NCBI GenBank assembly: GCA_039819165.1
Contig: JBCBSM010000001.1
Location: 1,302,001-1,366,000 of the forward strand
Length of the DNA: 64,000 nucleotides
DNA from: Planctomycetota bacterium
GTDB lineage: Bacteria; Planctomycetota; Phycisphaerae; Phycisphaerales; UBA1924
Reading direction: 5' to 3'
Below, piece by piece: positions 17,168-25,023 of the stretch. Below the pieces are notes generated by a model that was not told where the DNA came from, searched no databases, and saw only the letters and a program-made list of their open reading frames with translations. Position 1 is the stretch's first letter; the number at the start of each line of letters is the position of its first letter. The translations under genes were made by a program, and so were the position numbers.

Positions 17168-17659
17168 ATGCACGACAGCACCAGCGAGCCCATCGAGTCC
17201 AACGCGACGCCGCCCCGCGGAAAGAGCCCGCTCGGGGTGGTCTTCGTCGTCGCCGCCATCGCCATCGGCGCGGCGATCCTCTTCCGCGGCTTCGGTGGCC
17301 AGGCCGCGCCGACGCCCGAGTACCTGCCGGTGACGACCGACCTCGCGTCGGTCGACCTGTCGGGCGACATGCCCGTGGTCGCGGTCGTCACGGCCGACTG
17401 GTGCGGGCCGTGCCAGAAGCTCAAGAAGGACAGCCTGGCCGACGAGGGCGTGCGGACCTACCTCGAGGGCAACGCCCGGACGGTGATGATCGACGGCACC
17501 GACACGAACGACCCCACCGTGCGGGCCTCGCTCGAGGCGTTGCAGGTGACGGCCTTTCCGTCGACCATCGTCCTCCGCGACGGCAAGCCCGCCGCGATGC
17601 TGCGGGGCTACGCCGGACCCGAGAAGTACCGCGGCTGGCTCGAGGCCAACCTGAACTAG
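17168..17659 (+). CDS. membrane-anchored thioredoxin-fold protein
   Basis: 163 residues. A cytoplasmic N-tail, a transmembrane anchor at about 21-40, then a thioredoxin-like domain with the complete active site WCGPCQKLKK (Cys79, Cys82) and a cis-Pro in AFPST. ATG 17168 is preceded by GAGGAT. The domain faces the periplasm if the anchor is an uncleaved signal. It probably reduces disulfides of envelope proteins. It stands alone between the CNNM pair and a convergent DUF1015 gene. Confidence 0.85.
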   Translation: MHDSTSEPIESNATPPRGKSPLGVVFVVAAIAIGAAILFRGFGGQAAPTPEYLPVTTDLASVDLSGDMPVVAVVTADWCGPCQKLKKDSLADEGVRTYLEGNARTVMIDGTDTNDPTVRASLEALQVTAFPSTIVLRDGKPAAMLRGYAGPEKYRGWLEANLN

Positions 17660-17763
17660 ACGGGAGGCTCGCCGGGCCGCGCAGCCGACGGCTGACTCTT
17701 CCAGCACTACGTGCTACTTCGGCGTGGTATGGCGAAACGCCACGGAGCCAGCGGCCGCGGGTG

Positions 17764-19134
17764 CTAGACGCTCGCGGCCGCGGCGACGTTGTCCGACAGC
17801 GGGTTGATGAACAGGCCCGTGGCGAGCTTGGGGTAGAAGAACGTCGACTTCTGGGGCATGAGCTCGTTGGCCGCGCCGATGTCGCGGACGGCATCGAGCG
17901 GCGTTGGCCGGACGATGACGGCGAACTGGGCGAATCCCGCGCCGCCGCCCGCGCCGGTCTCTTGGCCGCTGCCGATCTCCAGGACCTCGGGCACCGAGTG
18001 CGGGAAGGCCCACTTGACGGGCTCGCCGCCGTTGAACACCGGCTCGCAGACCCGCTCGACGATCAGGTGCTGCACGAGCGCGACGTCGAGCTTCCGCCAG
18101 GCAGCGGGCTTGTCGGCGAACTTGTCGGCCAGCGGGTCGCCATCCTTGAGCGTGGCCACGGCGCACTGGCCGCTGGCGAAGTCGACCAGCCCGAGCGTGT
18201 TGCGTCCCGAGCCGGCACGCGCGGCCATCTCGGCCTCGATGGCGTTGGCGTCGCCGCCAACGGCCTCGACGTCGAAGTGCTTGCCCAATTCGCCCTGCAG
18301 CTTCGACCAGTCGTAGTCCTTCATGCCGCCCAGCACGCGGTGGGTCGCGCCGATGGCCAGGCCCGGATCGCTCATGCCCACGAGCACGATCATGGTGCGG
18401 CGGGCAGGGTGGTCCTCGGGGACGTCGGCCCCGCCGTCGGTGAGCTTGCCGAGGTAGTTGATCGCCGTGGTGTAGCGATGGTGCCCGTCGGCGATGAAGA
18501 CGTCCTCGCCCGCCAGTGCGCTCTGATACGCGGCGATGGTGTCGGCGTCGTCGATGGTCCAGACCTCGTGCGTGACGCCGTCGCCCATGTCGGCGGTCAT
18601 GTCGGGGGCACGCTCGGCCATGACCCTCTGGAGCAGGGCCGTCGCGGCGCCGTTGGCATCGGCATGCAGCCCGAAGATCGGCGAGAACTGGGTGGCGCTG
18701 GCCTCCATGAGCGCGAAGCGGTCCTGCTTGGGGCCGCTGAAGGTCTGCTCGTGGGGCAGCACGCCGCCGCCCTCGCGGGGGCCGAAGGGGCGGGTCTCGA
18801 CGGTGCAGGCCATGCCGCTGCGCTGGTAGTGGGCGCCCTCGAAGTCGAAGCTCTGGCGGTAGGCGAACATCGCCGGCGCATCGGTGGGCGTCAGCGTGCC
18901 ATCGGCGAGCCACCTGGCGTACTGGCCGGCCGCGCCGCTGTAGGCCTCGGGCGGGCCCAGCTCCTTGGCGGGCGTGTGCGGGAGGTCGATCGCGACGACG
19001 TTGGCCGGCTCGCGGTCGAGCAGCTTCTGCTTGCCGCGGGCGTCGAGCACGTCGTACGGCGGGGCGACGTGGACGCTGACGTCGCCCTTGCCGGCGCGGA
19101 ACTGCACGGCGCGGAACGGATGGACGGCGGGCAT
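17764..19134 (-). CDS. DUF1015 family protein
   Basis: 456 residues from ATG 19134, which has a near-perfect AAGGAGG 7 nt upstream. It matches the DUF1015 family along its length: start PAVHPFRAVQF, APPYDVLDARGKQ, HEQTFSGPKQDRFALMEASA, and the signature ADGHHRYTTA in the middle. The family is cytoplasmic, conserved and without an agreed biochemical role. The gene is divergent from purQ with 71 bp between the starts. No indel or truncation is seen. Confidence 0.88.
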   Translation of the reverse strand: MPAVHPFRAVQFRAGKGDVSVHVAPPYDVLDARGKQKLLDREPANVVAIDLPHTPAKELGPPEAYSGAAGQYARWLADGTLTPTDAPAMFAYRQSFDFEGAHYQRSGMACTVETRPFGPREGGGVLPHEQTFSGPKQDRFALMEASATQFSPIFGLHADANGAATALLQRVMAERAPDMTADMGDGVTHEVWTIDDADTIAAYQSALAGEDVFIADGHHRYTTAINYLGKLTDGGADVPEDHPARRTMIVLVGMSDPGLAIGATHRVLGGMKDYDWSKLQGELGKHFDVEAVGGDANAIEAEMAARAGSGRNTLGLVDFASGQCAVATLKDGDPLADKFADKPAAWRKLDVALVQHLIVERVCEPVFNGGEPVKWAFPHSVPEVLEIGSGQETGAGGGAGFAQFAVIVRPTPLDAVRDIGAANELMPQKSTFFYPKLATGLFINPLSDNVAAAASV

Positions 19135-19194
19135 GGCGGAACCTCCTTCGATTGAAGCCGCCAAGGGTATGCGCAGGCTCGCCCGGCCGGCCCG

Positions 19195-19200
19195 TATCAT
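19195..19200 (+). promoter_or_regulatory. -10-like box TATCAT for purQ
   Basis: TATCAT with 5 nt to the ATG at 19206 and no ribosome binding site. It predicts a leaderless purQ mRNA. Confidence 0.55.
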
Positions 19201-19205
19201 GGGCC

Positions 19206-20006
19206 ATGGTGCGAGCGGTGGTCATCCGGGCGGCGGGCATCAACTGCGAGGCCGAGATGGCCCGCGGCTTCGAGCTGGCCGGGGCCGCCGTCGACCTGGT
19301 GCACGTCCGGGCACTGGCGGCCGACCCGGACCGCCTGGACGACTACGCGCTGATCGGCTTCCCGGGCGGATTCAGCTACGGGGACGACGCCGGCTCGGGC
19401 CGGGTGCTCTCGCTTACCGTCCGCGAGCGGCTGTACCCGGCGCTGCGCCGGGCGGCCGGCCGCGGGGCGGCGATGCTGGGCATCTGCAACGGGTTCCAGG
19501 TGCTCACGCAGGCGGGGCTGCTGCCCGGGCCCCCCGAGACGAGCTGGCCCGCAGAGCCCACGCCGGCGACGCTGGCGCTGGCCGAGAACGCCCGCGGCCG
19601 CTACGCCGACCGGTGGGTCCGCATCGAGGTCGACGCGGCCTCGCCGTGCATCTGGACGCGGGACCTCGCCGACGATCCGTCGGGCGAGCCCATGCTGCCG
19701 GTAGGCCATGGCGAGGGGCGATTCGTGGCCGAGCAAGCCCTGGTCGACGACCTACTCCGCACGGGCCGTGCGCCGCTGCGCTACGCCGACAACTTCAACG
19801 GCTCGGCCGGCGGCATCGCGGGCGTGTGCGACGCCAGCGGCCGCATCTTCGGGCTGATGCCCCATCCCGACCGCTACCTCGACTGGAGCCGGCACCCGCA
19901 CTGGACCCGGCTGGACCCGGGCGCGCTCGCCGACCATTCCACGCCTGGGCTCAAGCTGTTCCGCAACGCGGTCGAGGCCGCCCGCGGCGCCGCGCTGGTG
20001 GGCTGA
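19206..20006 (+). CDS. purQ: phosphoribosylformylglycinamidine synthase, glutaminase subunit
   Basis: 266-residue class I glutamine amidotransferase that supplies ammonia to PurL in purine synthesis. Visible landmarks: GGFSYGD at 54-60, the nucleophile elbow GICNGFQ with Cys94, GHGEGRF, and MPHPDR with the catalytic His near residue 220. ATG 19206 begins MVRAVVIRAAGINCE, matching the usual PurQ start, and has the TATCAT box 5 nt before it. It is somewhat longer than small PurQ (about 225). purL and purS are not in the window. The next gene begins 4 bp after the stop. Confidence 0.92.
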   Translation: MVRAVVIRAAGINCEAEMARGFELAGAAVDLVHVRALAADPDRLDDYALIGFPGGFSYGDDAGSGRVLSLTVRERLYPALRRAAGRGAAMLGICNGFQVLTQAGLLPGPPETSWPAEPTPATLALAENARGRYADRWVRIEVDAASPCIWTRDLADDPSGEPMLPVGHGEGRFVAEQALVDDLLRTGRAPLRYADNFNGSAGGIAGVCDASGRIFGLMPHPDRYLDWSRHPHWTRLDPGALADHSTPGLKLFRNAVEAARGAALVG

Positions 20007-20010
20007 CCCG

Positions 20011-20862
20011 GTGGCGACGCCGCCGGCGCCCCAGACCGTCGAGTACCCGCTGGGGTGCGTGGGCTGTGGCTACGACCTGGATGGCCTCTCGACCGACGCG
20101 CCGTGCCCCGAGTGCGGCCTGCCGATCGGACGATCGGTGAGCGGGGATCACCTGTTCGCGTCCGAGCCCGCGCACATCCGGCGGCTGCATCGCGGCGCGC
20201 GGCACGCGATGCTCGGGGCCGTGGCTGGGTGGGTCAGCGTCGCGTGCATGTCCGGGTTGCTGCTGGTGCCCTACATCGGCGCGTGGCCGACGCTCGCGGC
20301 CTCGGTCGGCCTGGCGGCGACGGCGTTCCTCACGGGCATCGGCTGGCAGGCGCTGACGCGCGACGACCCCGAGGGCATCGGCTTGGACCGACGCGGCGTC
20401 GGCATCGCGCTGCTGCGATCGTGGGCGGTGGCATGCACCTTCGTCGCGGCGCCGAGCCTCGCGGCCGTCTCGCTCGCGACGCTGGCGGTGCTTGCGCCTT
20501 CGCCCGGCGGGCAGGCGTCCTCGCTGCCGTGGATCGTCGCGGCCTCGGGCCTGGGCATGGTGCTGCTGGCGATGTCGGTGCAGCGTCCGCTCTCGGCGCT
20601 CGCCGAGGGCCTTGCCAATCGGCTTCTCGAGGGCGAGCTCGCCGCCAGCGCTCGCGCACTCGATCCGGCGAGTTCGGTAGCGTTGGTCTTCATCCTCGTG
20701 GCCAGCGTCCTGGTCGTGCTCAACGCGCCGTGGTGGCTCCGGTATCCGGGGTTCGGCGCGGCCGCGCTCTCGGCCCTCGTCTGGGGCGTGCTGTACCACG
20801 CGGTGATCCGCGGGCTGCACCGGGCCTTGGGGCTCGAGGCTCAGCGGCTGCGTACGACATAA
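20011..20862 (+). CDS. zinc-ribbon polytopic membrane protein (first of a pair)
   Basis: 283 residues from GTG 20011, 4 bp after purQ, so probably co-transcribed with it. The N-terminus has a rubredoxin-like zinc ribbon, CVGCGYDLDGL...CPECG (about residues 16-36), followed by about five or six hydrophobic helices with short loops. No enzyme motif is visible. The same CxxC-YDL-x-GL-x-CPECG header occurs in the next gene; such headers are common in Phycisphaerae membrane proteins of unknown role. Confidence 0.7.
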   Translation: MATPPAPQTVEYPLGCVGCGYDLDGLSTDAPCPECGLPIGRSVSGDHLFASEPAHIRRLHRGARHAMLGAVAGWVSVACMSGLLLVPYIGAWPTLAASVGLAATAFLTGIGWQALTRDDPEGIGLDRRGVGIALLRSWAVACTFVAAPSLAAVSLATLAVLAPSPGGQASSLPWIVAASGLGMVLLAMSVQRPLSALAEGLANRLLEGELAASARALDPASSVALVFILVASVLVVLNAPWWLRYPGFGAAALSALVWGVLYHAVIRGLHRALGLEAQRLRTT

Positions 20863-20891
20863 GTTCCGCATCTCCGCTCCCCGGCCGCCCG

Positions 20892-20897
20892 TAGCAT
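20892..20897 (+). promoter_or_regulatory. -10-like box TAGCAT
   Basis: TAGCAT, 5 nt before the ATG at 20903, without a ribosome binding site. It suggests the second zinc-ribbon gene has its own leaderless transcript. Confidence 0.45.
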
Positions 20898-20902
20898 GAA
20901 CC

Positions 20903-21955
20903 ATGAGCCCGATCGACCCGCGCGAGCTTGCCGACCGGCCGGCCCCCAGGCGGCAGTCGCGGTACTGCATCAAGTGCAACTACGACCTGGCCGGGCTGCC
21001 CGACACGACCAAGTGCCCCGAGTGCGGCACCAGCAACGCCTTCAGCCCGGGCGACACGCGGCGGGGCACCGGCATCTCGCGGGCGCCGGGCGCCTACGTC
21101 CGCCAGCTGGGGATGTCGCTGTGGCTGGCGGCCATCGCCATGCTGCTGCTGATGGGTACCGGCACCCTCGGCGTGCTGTTCCTGAACCCGGTGACGCTGG
21201 GCCTGCAGTTCCTCGCCGCGGCGTTCTGGCTCGTCGCGGTGTGGATGGCCACGCGGCCCAAGCCCGATCGATTCCAGCCCGGCCAGCGGGACGCCTTCGA
21301 CGACGAGCGGATGCGATGGACCACGCTGGGCACGCAGGCGACCCGGCTGCTGGCCATCGGCGTCGCGGGCATCGGGCTCATCCCGGCGGTGCAGGGCGTC
21401 GCGGCCGTCGAGTGGATCGAGGGCCTGCTGTCGATGGTCGCGGCGCTGGGGTTCATCGCGCTGAGCTTCCAGCTGGCCGCGCTCGGCGACTGGATGGGCG
21501 ACGACGACACCGGCCGACGATGCCGCAACGCGGCGTGGTGCATCGCGGTGGGCGGCGGCGGCATCGTGCTCACGCCGCTGATGGTGCTGGTGCTGCCCAT
21601 CCTGGGCCTGCTGATCTTCGTGTTCTTCCTGCTGCAGATCATCGGCAACATCCTGCTGGCCATCAGCCTGGTGTCGCTGGCCCGGGGCGCCAACTGGGCG
21701 GTCGAGAACGCCAAGCAGCGTTCGGTCGTCGCCGGCCGCCGCGCCGCCCGCGATCGGCAGCTCGCCGACGAGGCCCAGCAGCGGCTCGACCGTTCGGTGC
21801 AGGCCATGAACGCCGCCGAGGGCCGGATGCATGCCGGGCGGCCACCCACGCTGCCCGAGGGCACGCCCGTGCCCCGCAGCCACGTCGTCGATCGGCCCGA
21901 TGACGCACGGCCCTACGACGTCGCGGAAGATGCCGACGCGGCCGAGCAGCGCTGA
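20903..21955 (+). CDS. zinc-ribbon polytopic membrane protein (second of a pair)
   Basis: 350 residues. The N-terminal zinc ribbon CIKCNYDLAGL...CPECG (about residues 22-44) repeats the header of the previous gene. About five to six transmembrane helices (from residue 70 to 265) follow, then a hydrophilic, helical C-terminal tail of about 80 residues (RQLADEAQQRLDRSVQAMNA). The hydrophobic parts of the two proteins are not obviously alike, so only the ribbon is clearly shared. Function unknown; a regulatory or scaffold role at the membrane is a guess. Confidence 0.7.
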   Translation: MSPIDPRELADRPAPRRQSRYCIKCNYDLAGLPDTTKCPECGTSNAFSPGDTRRGTGISRAPGAYVRQLGMSLWLAAIAMLLLMGTGTLGVLFLNPVTLGLQFLAAAFWLVAVWMATRPKPDRFQPGQRDAFDDERMRWTTLGTQATRLLAIGVAGIGLIPAVQGVAAVEWIEGLLSMVAALGFIALSFQLAALGDWMGDDDTGRRCRNAAWCIAVGGGGIVLTPLMVLVLPILGLLIFVFFLLQIIGNILLAISLVSLARGANWAVENAKQRSVVAGRRAARDRQLADEAQQRLDRSVQAMNAAEGRMHAGRPPTLPEGTPVPRSHVVDRPDDARPYDVAEDADAAEQR

Positions 21956-21966
21956 GCACGACCCAA

Positions 21967-21972
21967 TACCAT
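21967..21972 (+). promoter_or_regulatory. -10-like box TACCAT for mnmA
   Basis: TACCAT followed by 8 nt and the ATG at 21981; no ribosome binding site. The box lies in the 25-bp gap after the previous gene, so mnmA appears to have its own promoter. Confidence 0.5.
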
Positions 21973-21980
21973 TGCCTCGC

Positions 21981-23168
21981 ATGACCGCGATCCCGCAGCA
22001 CGTCCTGGATGCCATCCCGACCGCGCGGAGCCGCAAGGCCCTCGTCGCGATGTCCGGCGGCGTGGATTCCTCGGTCGCCGCCGCCGCGATGGTGCGGGCC
22101 GGGTGGGACGTCGTCGGCTGCTTCATGCGGCTGGGCACGCCGGGCGAATCGCTCGAGGAGGCCGAGACCCGCATCCACCACCGCGGCTGCTGCTCCATCG
22201 GCGACGCGGCCGACGCGCGGCTGGTCGCCGCCGAGCTCGGCATCCCGCTCTACGTGTGCAACTTCCGCGAGGACTTCGGCCGCATCATCGACTACTTCGT
22301 GGACGAGTACGCCCGCGGCCGCACGCCCAACCCGTGCGTGCGGTGCAACGACTGGCTGAAGTTCGGCAAGCTGCACGCGTACGCCCGGACGATCGGCGCG
22401 AGCGTGGTCGTCTCGGGCCACTACGCGCGCACGCAGCACCGCGATGGCCGATCGCGGCTGCTGCGCGGGCGCGATCGCGCCAAGGACCAGAGCTACGTGC
22501 TCTTCGGGGCCGACCCGGCGCGGCTGGGCGAGATGGTGCTGCCCGTCGGTGAGTTCGAGAGCAAGGCGGCCGTGCGGGACGCGGCGGCGGCGCTCGGCCT
22601 GCCCGTCGCCAGCAAGCCCGACAGCCAGGAGATCTGCTTCGTGCCCGACGACGACTACGCCGGCCTCGTCGAGCGGCGGCGGCCCGGGCTTGCGGTCGAG
22701 GGGCAGCTGCTGACGGTCGAGGGACGCCACGTCGGCACGCACGCCGGCCAGCACCGCTTCACGATCGGCCAGCGCCGCGGGCTCGGCGTCGCCATTGGCG
22801 AGCCGGCGTACGTCATCGATCGCGATGCGCGCACCAACACGGTGACCATCGGCCCGCGCGAGCGGCTCCGCGCTGCGTCCGCCACCGTCGGCGAGGCCAA
22901 CTGGCTCGGCGGCCTGCCGCCCGAGGGGCCCGTCGTCGTGCGCTATCGCGCACACGGGCGGGACGTGCGCGCCCAGCTGCGGCACCTCGCCGATGCGGCC
23001 GAACCCGGACCCTCGGGCCGCGTCGGCCGCTTCGAGCTCACCTTCGACGAGCCGCAGTTGGCCATCGCGCCGGGGCAGGCCGCGGTGCTCTACGACGCGG
23101 ATGATCCGGACCTCGTGCTGGGCGGCGGGTGGATCCAAGCGGACCGCAGGCACGACTACCGCGCGTAA
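21981..23168 (+). CDS. mnmA: tRNA-specific 2-thiouridylase
   Basis: 395-residue MnmA (TrmU), which inserts sulfur at U34 of Lys, Glu and Gln tRNAs. The ATP-binding P-loop is SGGVDS at 25-30. The catalytic cysteines are Cys122 in NPCVRCN and Cys219 in SQEICFVPD; the interdomain signature HRFTIGQRRGLGVA is also intact. Length and domain order are usual. The frame continues upstream into the previous gene, but the ATG at 21981 gives the standard N-terminus and is placed by the TACCAT box. Confidence 0.93.
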   Translation: MTAIPQHVLDAIPTARSRKALVAMSGGVDSSVAAAAMVRAGWDVVGCFMRLGTPGESLEEAETRIHHRGCCSIGDAADARLVAAELGIPLYVCNFREDFGRIIDYFVDEYARGRTPNPCVRCNDWLKFGKLHAYARTIGASVVVSGHYARTQHRDGRSRLLRGRDRAKDQSYVLFGADPARLGEMVLPVGEFESKAAVRDAAAALGLPVASKPDSQEICFVPDDDYAGLVERRRPGLAVEGQLLTVEGRHVGTHAGQHRFTIGQRRGLGVAIGEPAYVIDRDARTNTVTIGPRERLRAASATVGEANWLGGLPPEGPVVVRYRAHGRDVRAQLRHLADAAEPGPSGRVGRFELTFDEPQLAIAPGQAAVLYDADDPDLVLGGGWIQADRRHDYRA

Positions 23169-23268
23169 CGCATTTCTGCAATGCCGTATATCTACGGATG
23201 TTCGTGGGGTTCCTGGCGGCAGGTGCGCATGCGTGATGCCCACGCCCGGAAGCACGAGGGGGTTTTCG

Positions 23269-23919
23269 ATGAACAAGCTCGCAATCACGTCCATGCTCGC
23301 CATGTCCGGTCTGGCCGCGGCACAGTCGCTCGAGCTGGAGTACACCGTCACCGACATCGGCGGCGGGCAGTTCGAGTACGAGTTCTTCTTGACACCCGAT
23401 GACGGCTGGGCGGCCGGCATGGCCTGGCGTTGGTTCATCTTCGGCGACGAGCCCCGCGATGCCGCCGGCGAGCCCGGCGAGACCCCGCTGACCGACTTCG
23501 TCGGTGATCTGTCATCGCTGCCCATCGGCCCCTGGACGGGCTACGGGACGACGGGCGGGAGCCACAACGGTCCGAATCTCGCACCGGTGCTGGACTACTG
23601 GACCCCCGCATCCGCCGACGAGACGCTGACCTGGAAGGGCACGTCGACCGCCGACCTCGGGCAGGGCGAGATGTTGTTCAGCACGATCGCGGGCACGCTG
23701 GGCGGCGCGGTGGCGGCCGACTTCGCCGTGGCCACGCGGATCGAGGACGCCTGCCTGCCCGATGTGGACGGCGACGGCGAGCTGACCATCTTCGACTTCC
23801 TCGAGTTCCAGAACCTCTTCGATGCGGGCGATCTCGCCGCCGATTTCGACGGCGATGGCGAACTCACGATCTTCGACTTCCTGGAGTTCCAGAACCTGTT
23901 CGACGTCGGCTGCGGCTGA
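23269..23919 (+). CDS. secreted protein with duplicated GC-type dockerin repeats
   Basis: 216 residues from ATG 23269 (GAGGGGG upstream). A signal peptide (residues 1-18, ending LAAAQS) is followed by a beta-rich domain of about 140 residues with no recognised family. The C-terminus has two tandem copies of a DxDGDGELTIFDFLEFQNLFD unit (about 166-190 and 193-213) and ends VGCG. These EF-hand-like calcium loops resemble the terminal GC-type dockerin domains of Phycisphaerae secreted proteins. The first copy and the second are nearly identical in DNA. Probably exported and attached or sorted through the terminal domain. Confidence 0.8.
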   Translation: MNKLAITSMLAMSGLAAAQSLELEYTVTDIGGGQFEYEFFLTPDDGWAAGMAWRWFIFGDEPRDAAGEPGETPLTDFVGDLSSLPIGPWTGYGTTGGSHNGPNLAPVLDYWTPASADETLTWKGTSTADLGQGEMLFSTIAGTLGGAVAADFAVATRIEDACLPDVDGDGELTIFDFLEFQNLFDAGDLAADFDGDGELTIFDFLEFQNLFDVGCG

Positions 23920-23950
23920 TTCCTCGGCCTCAAGATCGGATTCGCAGACC

Positions 23951-23992
23951 CGCCCCCGCCGCGAGGCTTGCCCTCGCCGCGGGGGCTTCTTG
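23951..23992 (+). terminator. intrinsic terminator after the dockerin gene
   Basis: Long GC-rich hairpin: GCCCCCGC...GCGAGG pairs with CCTCGC...GCGGGGGC around a CTTG loop with one internal mismatch, then TTCTT. It lies about 30 bp after the stop at 23919 and overlaps the farthest-upstream possible start of the next gene (23994). Confidence 0.75.
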
Positions 23993-24029
23993 CATGGCCG
24001 ACGGCGCCGGCGGAGGGTCCGATCTCAAG

Positions 24030-24593
24030 ATGCCGCCGCACCGAGCCGACATCCAGGGGATGCCCAGACTTCCCGAGATCTCGGCGGATCCCGAGCTGGT
24101 CCAGCCGTTCGTGTCCAGCGTGCAGCACGTGTTCGCGACGATGCTGCAGCTGCCCGTCGAGGTCGGCGAGCCGTCGATCAAGGGGGGGGACGCGGCCGAA
24201 CACGGAGTGTCGGCGGTTATCGGGCTTCGCGGGGAGTGCGAGGGCTCGGTGTCCCTCGGATTCAGCGAGGAATCGGCCGTCCGCATCGTGTCGCTGTTCG
24301 TGGGTCGGGAGCCGGACTTTGGCTCGGCGGACTTCGTCGACGCCCTCGGCGAGCTGGCGAACATGGTCGTCGGGGGCGCCAAGTCCCGCATCGAGGGCCG
24401 AAGAACGACGATCACGCTGCCGCGGGTGGTGCTCGGGCCGACCCACGCGGCGTCGTCCCGCGAGGACACGCCGGCGATCGAACTGCCGTGCGGCAGTGAT
24501 TGCGGCGGGTTTACCATCGAGATCGCGATCCGCGATCGGACCGCGGGGCAGCGCGAGGGCCAGACGGCGGCCGCCCCGGCGGCCCGCGCCTAG
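24030..24593 (+). CDS. CheX-like chemotaxis phosphatase domain protein
   Basis: The protein has the CheC/CheX phosphatase fold. The helix ELANMVVGGAKSRIEG carries the E-x-x-N phosphatase signature, preceded by IGLRGECEGSVSLGFSEESA as in CheX. It would dephosphorylate a CheY-type regulator; such a regulator is encoded 31 bp downstream. The start is uncertain: ATG 24030 has a GGAGGG 12 nt upstream and gives 187 residues, ATG 23994 abuts the terminator, and ATG 24060 is also possible. No flagellar genes are nearby. Confidence 0.78.
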   Translation: MPPHRADIQGMPRLPEISADPELVQPFVSSVQHVFATMLQLPVEVGEPSIKGGDAAEHGVSAVIGLRGECEGSVSLGFSEESAVRIVSLFVGREPDFGSADFVDALGELANMVVGGAKSRIEGRRTTITLPRVVLGPTHAASSREDTPAIELPCGSDCGGFTIEIAIRDRTAGQREGQTAAAPAARA

Positions 24594-24624
24594 GCACGCG
24601 CATTCGCAGCCACGGAGCACCGGC

Positions 24625-24996
24625 ATGAAGATCCTGTTGGTCGACGACTCGAAGACGATGCGGAACATCCAGAAGTCGGTGCTGACGCAGCTGGGCTACA
24701 CCAGCATCGAGGAGGCCTGCGACGGCCAGGATGCGCTCAGCAAGGTCCGCGCCTTCGCGCCCGAGCTGCTGCTCGTGGACTGGAACATGCCCAACATGGA
24801 CGGCCTGAGCTTCGTGAAGGCCTTCCGTGAGACCGACGCGACCACGCCCGTGATCATGGTGACCACCGAGGCCGAGAAGGCCCGCGTCATCGAGGCCATC
24901 AAGGCCGGCGTGAACAACTACGTGGTCAAGCCGTTCACGCCCGACCTGCTGGCGCAACGCATCCAGGAGACGCTGGAGAAGTGCTCCGTCGCCTAG
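24625..24996 (+). CDS. CheY-type single-domain response regulator
   Basis: 123-residue receiver domain with the full acidic pocket: Asp7 and Asp8, phospho-acceptor Asp52 in VDWNMPNMDG, Thr80/Thr81, and Lys102 in VVKPFTP. There is no output domain, so it acts by protein contact. GGAG precedes the ATG at 24625. The gene lies between a CheX-like phosphatase and FapA, a logical phosphatase-target pair. The sensor kinase is not in the window. Confidence 0.92.
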   Translation: MKILLVDDSKTMRNIQKSVLTQLGYTSIEEACDGQDALSKVRAFAPELLLVDWNMPNMDGLSFVKAFRETDATTPVIMVTTEAEKARVIEAIKAGVNNYVVKPFTPDLLAQRIQETLEKCSVA

Positions 24997-25023
24997 CGAC
25001 CGCAGCCGGGAGACGAGAGAGCC

